A DNA stretch of 64,000 nucleotides from JANXLS01 sp035308565 (GTDB lineage: Bacteria > Planctomycetota > SZUA-567 > H5-PLA8): contig DATGGK010000105.1 of assembly GCA_035308565.1 (NCBI GenBank), positions 23,958 through 87,957 of the forward strand, written 5' to 3'. Each line of letters starts with the position of its first letter. Position 1 is the first letter of the stretch. The translations under genes and the position numbers were made by a program. Shown piece after piece: positions 24,611-33,614 of this stretch. A model generated the notes under the pieces. The model saw only the letters and a program-made list of their open reading frames with translations, searched no databases and was not told the DNA's origin.

Positions 24611-25720
24611 ATGAAGAACGTTGGTATTCTAACTGGCGGCGGCGACGCGCCTGGACTCAACGCCGTGATCCGCGCCGTGGTGATCCGGCTCGCGCGCGAA
24701 CGCAAGGATTATAATGTGATCGGCCTGATCGACGGCTGGGCGGGCTTGCGCGATAAGAACACGACGAAACTCAGCCCGACGGCCGTCGATGAAATTCTGC
24801 ATCAGGGCGGCACGATTTTGGGGACGTCGCGCACGAACCTTTATAAGAAGGGCAAGGAAGGCGACATTCAGAAAGCGATCGAGGCGTATCATCAACTCAA
24901 CCTCGACGCGCTCGTTGCGATCGGCGGCGACGACACGCTGGAGATTGCGTACTATCTCGGCCGCGATCACAAGCTCAACATCGTCGGCGTGCCGAAAACA
25001 ATCGACAACGACGTGTGCGGCACGGATTTCACGTTTGGATTTTGGTCGAGCGTCGAGCAGGCCACGAAAGCGATCGACGATCTGCGCGTGACCACGATGA
25101 GCCATCACCGCGTGATGGTGATCGAATGCATGGGCCGGCACGCGGGATGGATCACGGCATACACGGGCTTGGCGAGCGAAGCGGATTACATCGCGGTGCC
25201 GGAGAAAGCCGTGCACATCGACGTGATCGCGAACGAAGTGAAGAACTGCCGCGTCGCCGGGAAGCTGCACAGCATCATCGTCGTCGCGGAAGGCGCGTCG
25301 ATCGCGGGCATCGACGTCAAGCCGCGCGTGGTGAAGAACGAGGGCGGCGAGTGGGCAATGTCGAGCACGGTTGAGAAAGATAATTTCGGCAACGTGATCT
25401 TGCGGCCGGGCGAAGTGGGCGAAGCGGTCGCGGCGGCGATCGAACAGAAGACCGGCTTCGAAACGCGCGCGATTGCGCTGGGGCACTTGCAGCGCGGCGG
25501 GTCGCCCTGCGCCTACGACCGAATTCTGGGAACGCGCTACGGCGTGAAGGCGGCGGAAGCGGTGATCGAGGGAAATTTCGGGAGCATGGTGGTGATGAGC
25601 GGGCTGGAGGTGTTCACGCGGCCGATGAGCGGGTTGGTGCGCGAATCGCAATCGGAGCACAAGAAGTACAAGCTGCTGCCGGACGATTTCTTGAAGATTG
25701 TGGAGGTGTTCTACGAATAG
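24611..25720 (+). CDS. 6-phosphofructokinase, pyrophosphate-dependent type by sequence
   Basis: Phosphorylates fructose 6-phosphate in glycolysis. Motifs: GILTGGGDAPGLNAVIR (residues 5-21), VAIGGDDTLEIA (102-113), VGVPKTIDNDV (125-135), MGRHAGWITAYTGLASEAD and LGHLQRGGSP. The residue after GGD is Asp108 and the residue after the Pro in PKTIDND is Lys129. These two positions are Gly in ATP-dependent enzymes such as E. coli PfkA and Asp/Lys in pyrophosphate-dependent ones, so PPi is the likely phosphoryl donor and the step may be reversible. ATG 24611 has GGAGGAAGG upstream; length 369 aa. Confidence 0.88.
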   Translation: MKNVGILTGGGDAPGLNAVIRAVVIRLARERKDYNVIGLIDGWAGLRDKNTTKLSPTAVDEILHQGGTILGTSRTNLYKKGKEGDIQKAIEAYHQLNLDALVAIGGDDTLEIAYYLGRDHKLNIVGVPKTIDNDVCGTDFTFGFWSSVEQATKAIDDLRVTTMSHHRVMVIECMGRHAGWITAYTGLASEADYIAVPEKAVHIDVIANEVKNCRVAGKLHSIIVVAEGASIAGIDVKPRVVKNEGGEWAMSSTVEKDNFGNVILRPGEVGEAVAAAIEQKTGFETRAIALGHLQRGGSPCAYDRILGTRYGVKAAEAVIEGNFGSMVVMSGLEVFTRPMSGLVRESQSEHKKYKLLPDDFLKIVEVFYE

Positions 25721-25749
25721 GAACCGGCGCGAGAAAAGTTAGCGCATTG

Positions 25750-26538
25750 TCACGCGCTCCTTTTTCGCGGCCGAATCCGCGCGATTTTATCGCGCCAATA
25801 ATCGGGCATCGAGGCGAGCGCTTCCGTGTACGTTTTTTCGAGTGGTACGTACACGTAATAGCTCGGTTTTAAGAACAGCGGCAAATCGGGAAGCGCTTCG
25901 CCGATGCCGTAGGGCTGGACGTAGGCGTTTATTTCGCCGGAGGATTCATATGCGGCTGCGCTGAACGGCTTCGCCGGGTTCCAGACGGGCGCGCGTTCGC
26001 CCAGCGCGCTCCAGATCGCGCCGTGAATTCCGCGCGGGGCGATGCGGTTGGGGGGAAACGGATCGATGATGGAGACGTGGATTTCGTGAGCGAGGGCGTC
26101 GCAGATTTTATCGACGAATTTGTCCAGCGTTTTGAGGCTGACTTTGTTGGAGCGTGACATCAACTCGACCAGCGCGACGATGTGATGGCCGTCGCTGTGG
26201 CGAATGGTAATGGTCCGCTGCTTCGGCGGGATCATGATTTCCTTTGCGCTGGCGACGATGGCGGTTTTCGGTGGCGACATTCGTTTGAGCAAGTCCGCGA
26301 GTGTCGTTCCATACTGCGCGGGGGCTTCCGAAACGGACGCAGCGAGTTCTTCTCCGTCCTTTTCGAGTGCAATCAAATCCGGCGAAGCTGCGCGCTGAAC
26401 TTGTTCAACGAGCGCGTAATACGGCTTGGGCAAGATGCCGCCATTGAGCGCTTTCATCATGGACGAAAGCCATGCTACGTGGAGGGAGTGATAGATATTT
26501 GAATCGATCCCGCTGAAATCATGCGCCGGCATTTTCAC
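25750..26538 (-). CDS. DUF4058-like protein of unknown function
   Basis: A 262-aa soluble protein; the start may be the second Met (MPAHDFSGIDSNIYHSLHVA). That opening and KPYYALVEQVQRAASPDL resemble a family common in Planctomycetes that begins MPxHDW. The middle has IRHSDGHHIVALVELMSRSN then DKFVDKICDALAHEIHVSII, a strand-helix pattern like DUF4058/Uma2-type nuclease-fold proteins. The C-terminus is rich in Pro and Tyr (LPLFLKPSYYVYVPLEKTY). No experimental function is known to me. Its start is five bases downstream of the cstA stop on the same strand, so it is probably in an operon with cstA. Confidence 0.55.
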   Translation of the reverse strand: MKMPAHDFSGIDSNIYHSLHVAWLSSMMKALNGGILPKPYYALVEQVQRAASPDLIALEKDGEELAASVSEAPAQYGTTLADLLKRMSPPKTAIVASAKEIMIPPKQRTITIRHSDGHHIVALVELMSRSNKVSLKTLDKFVDKICDALAHEIHVSIIDPFPPNRIAPRGIHGAIWSALGERAPVWNPAKPFSAAAYESSGEINAYVQPYGIGEALPDLPLFLKPSYYVYVPLEKTYTEALASMPDYWRDKIARIRPRKRSA

Positions 26539-26543
26539 CTCCC

Positions 26544-28643
26544 TTATTCACCCGCCGCCAACTTCGGCTCGATCATCGCCGCGCTGCGCGGATTGATCCA
26601 GCGGCGAATCGAATCGAGAAGCACGACCACCACGCACAGCAGCATCACCGCCGTGAGCGCGAAATTCAGCCAGTCGGCCTTTTTGTAAAATCCAATCAGC
26701 ATGTAGTAGCCGGCGGTCGTGGTCGTGCTGACGATGAATGCCAGCGGAAGCATCGTGATCGGTGCGAAGCGCCCGCGGCCGGAATTGAAGATGATCGTCG
26801 TCGCCACACACATCGCCACGACCGCGAGCAGTTGGTTTGCGATGCCGAACATGGGCCAGATCGTTTGGATATTTCCTTCCCAGAGAAGCCACGCCCAGCC
26901 GAACACAATCAGCAGCGTGGAGGCAATGGCGCCCGGCCACCAATCGACTTTGCCGAATTGCGGATTTATTTTTCCTGCCACTTCCTGTACGAGGAATCGC
27001 CCGATGCGCGTGCCGGTGTCCACTGTCGTGAGGATAAAGAGCGCTTCGAACATGATCGCGAAATGGTACCAGAATTTCACGAGACTCTTCAGCCACGGGA
27101 AGCCCGCGAAAATCTGGCTCATGCCGACGGCGAGCGTCACGGCGCCGCCGGTGCGGCCGCGCAGATTTTCGCCGACGTCCAGTTCCATCGTTCTGAGGCT
27201 GTCGTGGTCGCCGTCGATTTCGTGGAGCTTCTCCGATTTTGAAATCAATTCGACTTGTTTGCTGAACGGAATTTGAATCGCGTAATAATCGCCCGGCGCG
27301 AGACTCGACGCTGCGATCAGCGCAACGATGCCGACGAGGCCTTCCATGAGCATCGCGCCGTAGCCGATCATGCGCGCTTGCCCTTCCTTGTCGATCATCT
27401 TCGGCGTCGTGCCGCTGGAGACGAGCGCATGGAATCCGGAAATGGCGCCGCACATGATCATGATGAAGAGAAACGGAAAAATGCGGCCCGGCCCATTCGG
27501 TCCCTGTTCGCCCCATTCGACGACCGCGGGCATTTTCAATTCAGGATTGACGATCAGCACGCCGCCGATCAACAGGGCGATCGTTCCAATTTTCAAATAG
27601 CTCGAAAGGTAATCGCGCGGGCAGAGCAGCAGCCACACGGGAAGAACCGACGCGATAAATCCGTACACGGCCATCGCCATGATAATCTGGTGCCTGCTCA
27701 GATTCAGAAAGTCGCCGAGCGGGGTGCCTGGAACTTTCGAGCCGAGCCACACGCACGTCAGCAGCAGCACCACGCCTATCGCGGATGCTTCGGCGATGCG
27801 CGTCGGCGATTTTTTGCGGATCACATACATCCAAAGTCCCATGAGCAGCGCGATGGGAATGGACATGCCAATCGTAAACACGCCCCACGAACTTCCCGGC
27901 ACCAGGAGCTTCCCGCCGCTGGGCAATTTGACGCTTTCGCCGGGCTTTGCGGCCAGCAGCGCGGAGACTTCCGCCGCGGACCCCGCCACGAATTTCTGGC
28001 TGTGCGGCAGCGGGAATGGATGTTCCGTGGCGCCATTGGCGCGCAGCGCACCCGCGGGGAGCGGCACGTACAGGATCGCGCCCTCTGGAATGGAGACGGT
28101 GGACGCTTCCAATCCGCGCTCGGCGTTCGCCGCGAGAACAATGCGGCTGCCTTCCGGCGCAATTACTTCCTCGCCGCTGAGCGCTTTCACCACGGCGATG
28201 CCCAAGCCGGCCAGCGCGACCACGACGATAAACAAAATCGCCGCCACGCTCGCCGCACCGCTCACCGCGCCGATTTCTTCGCGCGCCATTTGGGCAAGGC
28301 TGCGGCCTTTGTGGCGCAGCGACGCGGCGAGAATCAGAAAATCCTGCACGGCGCCGGCGAGACAAACGCCGATCAGCAGCCAAAGCAAGCCCGGCATGTA
28401 ACCAAACTGAGCGGCGAGCACCGGCCCGATCAGCGGGCCGGCGCCGGAAATTGCGGCGAAGTGATGGCCGAAGAGCACCCACTTGTTTGTCGGATGATAA
28501 TTCTGTCCGTCGTTGAGTTCGTGCGCGGGCGTCACACGGCGGTCGTCGAGCGCCGCGACTTTCGCCGCGAGAAACGCGCTGTAATAGCGGTACGCAATCG
28601 CGAGCGTACACAGCACCACAATCATGATGGGAAGAGCGTGCAT
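26544..28643 (-). CDS. cstA: Carbon starvation protein A family transporter
   Basis: Inner-membrane protein of the CstA family, implicated in peptide and pyruvate uptake. Diagnostic segments: FGHHFAAISGAGPLIGPVLA (about residues 55-75), YMPGLLWLLIGVCLAGAVQD, RDYLSSYLKIGT, SGFHALVSSGTTPKMI, GYGAMLMEGLVG and LTTVDTGTRIGRFLVQE. About 16 hydrophobic segments are visible. An insertion of ~100 residues (about 175-275) forms a likely extracytoplasmic loop. ATG 28643 has GGAGAG upstream and is preferred over an ATG twelve bases earlier. Length about 700 aa is typical. Confidence 0.93.
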   Translation of the reverse strand: MHALPIMIVVLCTLAIAYRYYSAFLAAKVAALDDRRVTPAHELNDGQNYHPTNKWVLFGHHFAAISGAGPLIGPVLAAQFGYMPGLLWLLIGVCLAGAVQDFLILAASLRHKGRSLAQMAREEIGAVSGAASVAAILFIVVVALAGLGIAVVKALSGEEVIAPEGSRIVLAANAERGLEASTVSIPEGAILYVPLPAGALRANGATEHPFPLPHSQKFVAGSAAEVSALLAAKPGESVKLPSGGKLLVPGSSWGVFTIGMSIPIALLMGLWMYVIRKKSPTRIAEASAIGVVLLLTCVWLGSKVPGTPLGDFLNLSRHQIIMAMAVYGFIASVLPVWLLLCPRDYLSSYLKIGTIALLIGGVLIVNPELKMPAVVEWGEQGPNGPGRIFPFLFIMIMCGAISGFHALVSSGTTPKMIDKEGQARMIGYGAMLMEGLVGIVALIAASSLAPGDYYAIQIPFSKQVELISKSEKLHEIDGDHDSLRTMELDVGENLRGRTGGAVTLAVGMSQIFAGFPWLKSLVKFWYHFAIMFEALFILTTVDTGTRIGRFLVQEVAGKINPQFGKVDWWPGAIASTLLIVFGWAWLLWEGNIQTIWPMFGIANQLLAVVAMCVATTIIFNSGRGRFAPITMLPLAFIVSTTTTAGYYMLIGFYKKADWLNFALTAVMLLCVVVVLLDSIRRWINPRSAAMIEPKLAAGE

Positions 28644-28658
28644 GGAACTCTCCATTAG

Positions 28659-28735
28659 TAGGACGGGCTGCCAGCCCGTCCGTTTTGAATTGAGAATTAA
28701 GCATGAAGTCGCGACGGGCTGGCGGCCCGTCCTAC
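28659..28735 (+). repeat. Inverted pair AGGACGGGCTGCCAGCCCGTCC with AT-rich centre
   Basis: Two palindromic arms, the second GACGGGCTGGCGGCCCGTCC, flank TTGAATTGAGAATTAAGC, a degenerate 7-bp-period stretch. It lies upstream of cstA and downstream of the aldo/keto reductase stop. Confidence 0.8.
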
Positions 28736-28736
28736 T

Positions 28737-29921
28737 TTAGCTTTTGCCGAGCCGTTTGACTTCCTGGCCCGACATTAATTCATGCGCCTCTGCCAAATAC
28801 GCCGGAATTTTCTCTCGGAACGGCGAATCTTTCAAGCAACCGCTGAAATCGAGGCCGTCGAGTTTGTCTGCGCGATTGCCGGGGAACCAGTGATCGGCGT
28901 TGCCGAGCAGATTGTAGCGCATCTTGCCGTATTCGAGCATGTCGAACGCCTTCGCGAAATTGCGCAGGCGCAGGATTTCAAAGATGTTCACTTCGCCCGG
29001 CACGCGGTCCCAATCCGGAACGCCGACGTGCCACTTGCGCATCCAGTCGGCGCCGAGCACAGTGTCGAGTTCCGCATTGAGCCGCGATTCAACCGGCGCG
29101 ATTGCGGCGCGCGTGTCGAGTCCTTCAGCAAGCAGCGGCAGCGCTTTGATATGCTCGTCGAAATCGCTGGGCCGCGCAACGCCGAGGCTGAGCGTGTGAA
29201 CTTGCGGGTGCGACAAACACCACGCGTCGTTGAAGACCATCGGCGAAAATGGCGCGGTCAATTCCACGAGCTTTTTGCTCGGCGCGTAGAGCTTCCCGCC
29301 TTTGTCATTCGGGCTGATGATGAACACGCCCATGTCCAACTTCGTCGCCAGTTCAATCGCGGGCCAGTTGAATTGATTGACGTAATACCAATGCAGATTC
29401 ACGTATTCGAAGCGCCCGTCGCCGATCGTGTCGAGGATCGTCTTCAATCCGCCGTGCGTCGAAAAACCGACGTGCCGCACTCGGCCTTGCGCTTTGAGTT
29501 TCAGCGCCGCATCGAGACATCCTCCGGAGCGGATCGACCAGCGCATCCGCTCTTCGTTGTTGATGCCGTGCAGGCCCAGCAGATCGACGTAATCGAGCTT
29601 CAGCAGGCGCATTGATTTGTCGAACGTCTTTAAGAAATCAGCCGGATCCGCGGTCGGCCCTACTTTGGTTTGGACAATGATTTTTTCGCGCGGCAATTTC
29701 GGCAGCACATGCCCAAGCTGCTCTTCGCTGGTGCCGTAGCCGCGCGCGGTTTCAATGTGGTTGATGCCCAATTCAATCGCGCAATGAATACATGCTTCGA
29801 GATTTTTCTGGCTCGCGGGCGTGAAGGCATCGGCGTCGTTCCACGACTGCTGATAGCGCATCCCGCCACAGGAGAAGATGGGCATTTGGAGATTGGTTTT
29901 GCCGAAGCGGCGGTAGAGCAT
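28737..29921 (-). CDS. Aldo/keto reductase family oxidoreductase
   Basis: Predicted NADPH-dependent reductase with a TIM barrel. MLYRRFGKTNLQMPIFSCGG is the standard N-terminus, then INHIETARGYGTSEEQLG (Asp is replaced by Glu at the usual D of the D-x-A-x-x-Y motif), the active-site-region KVGPTADPADFLKTFDKSM, DYVDLLGLHGIN and RVRHVGFSTHGG. The C-terminal ~100 residues (about 290-394) are an extension without the Cys-rich ferredoxin motif found in some relatives. ATG 29921 is chosen because the extra upstream residues are not family-like and overlap the end of the PIN gene. Substrate unknown. Confidence 0.85.
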   Translation of the reverse strand: MLYRRFGKTNLQMPIFSCGGMRYQQSWNDADAFTPASQKNLEACIHCAIELGINHIETARGYGTSEEQLGHVLPKLPREKIIVQTKVGPTADPADFLKTFDKSMRLLKLDYVDLLGLHGINNEERMRWSIRSGGCLDAALKLKAQGRVRHVGFSTHGGLKTILDTIGDGRFEYVNLHWYYVNQFNWPAIELATKLDMGVFIISPNDKGGKLYAPSKKLVELTAPFSPMVFNDAWCLSHPQVHTLSLGVARPSDFDEHIKALPLLAEGLDTRAAIAPVESRLNAELDTVLGADWMRKWHVGVPDWDRVPGEVNIFEILRLRNFAKAFDMLEYGKMRYNLLGNADHWFPGNRADKLDGLDFSGCLKDSPFREKIPAYLAEAHELMSGQEVKRLGKS

Positions 29922-29940
29922 GGAAGGCCTTTGACTATCT

Positions 29941-30369
29941 TTACCAAACGATTGGGACAAGAGCCGAGCGAACGATCTTTTCGTCCTTTGTCAGCAATGC
30001 TGGAGGGTTCCCCTGAGCAGCAAGCAATTTGACCGTGGCAACAATCTGACGATCGTCCATTTCCAATTCCGCCGGCATATTCAATGTTAGCTTGATCAAT
30101 TCCACCGTCAGTGGAACAACAACGAAGCGCGGATCGGCTTCGACAGCGCGAATCAGTTCGGCTGCGGAAGAGATCTTGGTTCGTGCCTTACCCACGACCC
30201 AGCACGCCTCGGCAAGCGCAATGGACGGTAGAAACAATTTAGATGCTGGGTTGCGCATGACATCGCCCGCCCGCGCTCCAAGCTGGGGGTCGTCCGCGGC
30301 AAACCAGATTAACGCATGCGCATCAACCACATAGTCATTTGGCACGGTTGGCTTTTTCCCACTTTTCAA
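29941..30369 (-). CDS. PIN-domain toxin (VapC-like)
   Basis: Putative ribonuclease toxin. The acidic PIN quartet is visible: Asp in YVVDAHALIWF, Glu in LAEACWV, Asp in ELEMDDRQIVA and Asp in LLTKDEKI. Length 142 aa is typical. Its start overlaps the end of a small upstream gene by 35 bp, the usual toxin-antitoxin layout. A GTG at 30345 (VPNDYVVDAH) could be the true start and would shorten the overlap. Targets of VapC enzymes are usually tRNA or rRNA; the target here is unknown. Confidence 0.8.
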   Translation of the reverse strand: MKSGKKPTVPNDYVVDAHALIWFAADDPQLGARAGDVMRNPASKLFLPSIALAEACWVVGKARTKISSAAELIRAVEADPRFVVVPLTVELIKLTLNMPAELEMDDRQIVATVKLLAAQGNPPALLTKDEKIVRSALVPIVW

Positions 30370-30580
30370 GTGCTTTCTTCTCGTCGAATTCCGCGTCCTT
30401 GAAGTCTTCTTCGGTGGCGCTGATCGAGCCCTTGAACATGCCTAACGTCATCATTTTTCCGGCTTTCTTGGCGGGAAATTCCAAAAATGTCACCACAACG
30501 GGCGCGCCTTCCTCACACGGCGGTGTTTCCGCGAGTTCGATTTTGCCGTTTTTAAATATGCCTTTGACTGCAGTTAACAT
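30335..30580 (-). CDS. Antitoxin paired with the PIN toxin
   Basis: Small 81-aa protein. MLTAVKGIFKNGKIELAETP is a beta-hairpin DNA-binding-like N-terminus as in DUF2281/AbrB-type antitoxins, and the C-terminal half (MFKGSISATEEDFKDAEFDE) is acidic and helical, like the toxin-wrapping tails of such antitoxins. It precedes and overlaps the PIN gene. Identification rests on size, pattern and gene order. Confidence 0.7.
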   Translation of the reverse strand: MLTAVKGIFKNGKIELAETPPCEEGAPVVVTFLEFPAKKAGKMMTLGMFKGSISATEEDFKDAEFDEKKALEKWEKANRAK

Positions 30581-30646
30581 GGCTGAAACCTCAATGGCTT
30601 GTTTATCATCATGACACGAGGAACTGACGCATCAAGTCCCGACCAC

Positions 30647-33427
30647 TCACTCGGCGCCTTCAGCATCCCCTTCCTCTTTTTTCTTCTTCTCCTCCTCCGC
30701 CCGCCGCAGCATCTCATCGACCACTTCCGATTTTTCGGGCGCGCCTTCCGCCGCAGGCAGATCCGTTCGCGAGATCGATTGAAGATTCGCGCTCGATGCC
30801 GGCGTGCCGTCCTCCTTTAATCTGCGCACTTGCGTTCCCGCGCGTAATTCCTTCTCTTCCTTTTCATCCGCCTTGCGCGCCGCGGCTTGCTCGTTGGCGG
30901 CCGTCGCTTCTTCGCGCGCGATGCTCGCGACGGTCACGACGCGGTCGTCGTCTTCCAAATCCATCAGATACACGCCCACCGCGCTGCGCCCCGTTTCGCG
31001 AACGTCGTCGATCTTCGAACGGATGACTTTGCCTTTTTCGGCCATCAACATTAATTCGTCGCCTGATTTGACGGCGATCACCGCCACAACCGGACCGTTC
31101 TTCACCGTGATCTTGACGTTGATTACGCCCTTCGCGCGCTGATTGCCGACCTTGCGGTATTCGTCGATCATGCTGCGCTTGCCTACGCCTTTTTCGCAGA
31201 CCGTCAGCAGATAATCGCCGGGCTGGCCGACAACGACACTGACGATCTTGTCGCCTTCATCAAGGTGCGGCCCATTCACGCCGCGCGCGCTGCGGCCCAT
31301 GTCGCGCACTACCGTTTCGTCGATGCGCACGGCCATGCCCAGGCGCGTGCAGAGCACGATCTCTTGATTGCGCTTCACGAATTTCGCGGCCATCACTTTA
31401 TCGCCTTCTTCAAGGCCGATCGTCGAAATTCCGCCGCGGCGCGGGTTGGCGTATTCGCTGAGTTTGCATTTTTTCAAATAGCCTTGCTCCGTCGCGATGA
31501 AAATTGAGGCGTCGTCCTCGAAATTCTCGACGGGCACAATCGAGACGACTTTCTGCTCGCCTTGCAATTCAAGCAGATTCACCAGCGCGCGGCCCTGCGC
31601 CATGCGGCCAAGCTGCGGCATGTCGTAGACTTTGATCCAATACACGCGCCCGTCGTTGGTAAAGCAGAGCAGATAATCGTGCGTGCTGGCCACAAATAAA
31701 TGTTCCGGAAAATCCTCGTCGTCTTTGCTGCGCTGTCCGATCACGCCTTTTCCGCCGCGGCTCTGCACGCGGTAGCTGGCCAGAGGCTCGCGCTTGGCGT
31801 AGCCCTTGTGCGAAATCGTCACCGCCATGACCTCGTCGGCGACGAGATCGGCTTCGGACAAGTCGCCAGTTTCGCCCACGATCAGCGTGCGTCGGCCGTC
31901 CGCGTATTTTTCCTTCATTTCGAACAAGTCTTCGCGGATGATTTCGAGCACGCGGTTGATGTCGGCGAGAATCGACTGGTAATCGCGGATCTGGTCTTTG
32001 GTGTCTTCGTATTCCTTGCGCAGCTTGTCGCGTTCCAAACCAGTCAGCGCGCGCAGCGACATGTCGAGGATCGCTTTGGCCTGGCGCAGCGTCAGTTCAA
32101 AGCGAGCCATCAAATTATCGCGTGCTTCTTCGCCGTCTTTCGCCGCGCGGATGATGCGGATCACTTCGTCGATATGATCGACGGCGATGATTTTGCCTTC
32201 GAGGATGTGCGCGTGTTCTTCGGCCTGCGCCAGCAAAAAGCGCGTGCGCCGCACGATCACATCTTTGCGGTGCTCGCGGTATTGTTCGAGCAACTGCTTG
32301 AGGTTCAGCACGCGCGGCCGGCCGCGCACGAGCGCCAGCGTGTTGACGGCGAACGTGATTTCGAGCGGGGTGAATTTGTAGAGCTGATTCAAAACCACGT
32401 CGCGGTTTTCGCCGCGTTTCAAATCGACGACGACGCGAATGCCTTCCTTGCTGCTTTCGTTGCGGACATCGCTGATGCCTTTAATGCGGTCTTCTTTGAC
32501 GGACTCGACGATTTTTTCCCAAATGCGGTTGATGCCCACTTGATACGGAATTTCATCGACGACGATGCGCTCGCGGTCCTTCTCTTCTTCGAAATGAACT
32601 TTCGCGCGCAGCGTGAGATGGCCGCGGCCGGTCATGAACGCTTCGCGGATGCCGTCGGTTCCGCAGATCGAACCGCCGGTCGGAAAATCGGGGCCTTTGA
32701 CGAAGCGCATCAGATCGCCAATCGAACAGCCGGGATTTTCGATCAGGTAAATGAGCGCGTCGCAAATCTCGCCAAGGTTGTGCGGCGGAATTTGTGTGGC
32801 CATGCCGACGGCGATGCCCTGTGAGCCGTTCACCATCAAATTCGGAAATCGTGCGGGGAGCACTGTGGGTTCGAAGCGCGTTTCGTCGTAGTTCGCGACC
32901 ATGTCCACGGTGTCGCGGTCGATATCGTCGAACATTTCGACCGACGCGCCGGTCATGCGCGCTTCGGTGTAACGCATGGCCGCCGGCGGATCGGGATCGA
33001 TCGATCCGAAGTTGCCCTGTCCGTCAATGAGCGTGTAACGCGTGTTCCAGTGCTGAGCCATGCGCGTGAGCGTGGGATAAATCACGGACTCGCCGTGCGG
33101 ATGGTAGTTGCCGCTGGTGTCGCCGCAGATCTTGGCGCATTTACGATGTTTCGCGCGCGGGCCGAGATTGAGGTCGTGCATCGCCAGCAGCACGCGGCGC
33201 TGCGACGGTTTCAGTCCGTCGCGCGCATCCGGCAGCGCGCGCGAGACAATCACGGACATCGCATACGTGAGGTAGCTTTCTTTGAGTTCGTCTTCGATCA
33301 ACAGATTTTCGATGCGCCCGCCGTGGATGTCGCGCGATTCGTCGCGCGGCGGGCGAGCGGCGGGCGTGTCGTCTGTGGGCGGGACTGTGGGAGTAGTTTC
33401 GTCGGGCTGATCGGGCGGGTTAGCCAT
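30647..33427 (-). CDS. gyrA: DNA gyrase subunit A
   Basis: Breakage-reunion subunit of gyrase. SYLTYAMSVIVSRALPDARD, DGLKPSQRRVLLAMHDL, YHPHGESVIYPTLTRMAQHW (quinolone-binding region) and RYTEARM with the catalytic Tyr are all present. The C-terminal pinwheel begins at QSRGGKGVIGQ, the GyrA box, where the usual QRRGGKG has Ser at the second position. Blades with RxVNGPHLDEGDKIVSV-like repeats follow. The N-terminal 25 and C-terminal ~70 residues are low-complexity and charged (the tail is rich in Glu and Lys). Length 926 aa. gyrB is not in the window. Confidence 0.96.
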   Translation of the reverse strand: MANPPDQPDETTPTVPPTDDTPAARPPRDESRDIHGGRIENLLIEDELKESYLTYAMSVIVSRALPDARDGLKPSQRRVLLAMHDLNLGPRAKHRKCAKICGDTSGNYHPHGESVIYPTLTRMAQHWNTRYTLIDGQGNFGSIDPDPPAAMRYTEARMTGASVEMFDDIDRDTVDMVANYDETRFEPTVLPARFPNLMVNGSQGIAVGMATQIPPHNLGEICDALIYLIENPGCSIGDLMRFVKGPDFPTGGSICGTDGIREAFMTGRGHLTLRAKVHFEEEKDRERIVVDEIPYQVGINRIWEKIVESVKEDRIKGISDVRNESSKEGIRVVVDLKRGENRDVVLNQLYKFTPLEITFAVNTLALVRGRPRVLNLKQLLEQYREHRKDVIVRRTRFLLAQAEEHAHILEGKIIAVDHIDEVIRIIRAAKDGEEARDNLMARFELTLRQAKAILDMSLRALTGLERDKLRKEYEDTKDQIRDYQSILADINRVLEIIREDLFEMKEKYADGRRTLIVGETGDLSEADLVADEVMAVTISHKGYAKREPLASYRVQSRGGKGVIGQRSKDDEDFPEHLFVASTHDYLLCFTNDGRVYWIKVYDMPQLGRMAQGRALVNLLELQGEQKVVSIVPVENFEDDASIFIATEQGYLKKCKLSEYANPRRGGISTIGLEEGDKVMAAKFVKRNQEIVLCTRLGMAVRIDETVVRDMGRSARGVNGPHLDEGDKIVSVVVGQPGDYLLTVCEKGVGKRSMIDEYRKVGNQRAKGVINVKITVKNGPVVAVIAVKSGDELMLMAEKGKVIRSKIDDVRETGRSAVGVYLMDLEDDDRVVTVASIAREEATAANEQAAARKADEKEEKELRAGTQVRRLKEDGTPASSANLQSISRTDLPAAEGAPEKSEVVDEMLRRAEEEKKKKEEGDAEGAE

Positions 33428-33536
33428 GATGGGATTTGGATATCTCCGGCTGCGCGTTTCAAATGAACGCGGATGAGTTTGCGTTTGAGAAACTCAGTAA
33501 AAAAGGGACTGAATTCCGGCTGATTTCAATGACCAA

Positions 33537-33566
33537 ATTTTACTCGAAAACGCGCTCAAGCGCCAA
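33537..33566 (-). promoter_or_regulatory. Candidate promoter for gyrA
   Basis: On the minus strand TTGGCG (33566-33561), 18-bp spacer, TAAAAT (33542-33537). The implied leader to the ATG is about 100 nt. Weak evidence. Confidence 0.3.
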
Positions 33567-33614
33567 CGCAAGACGCGCATTTAAAACGCTAATTTTTCAT
33601 AGGAGAATCAGCGC

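Noticed and set aside
27255..28658. A 467-codon plus-strand open frame
   Set aside because: Antisense of cstA; strongly charged and without motifs.
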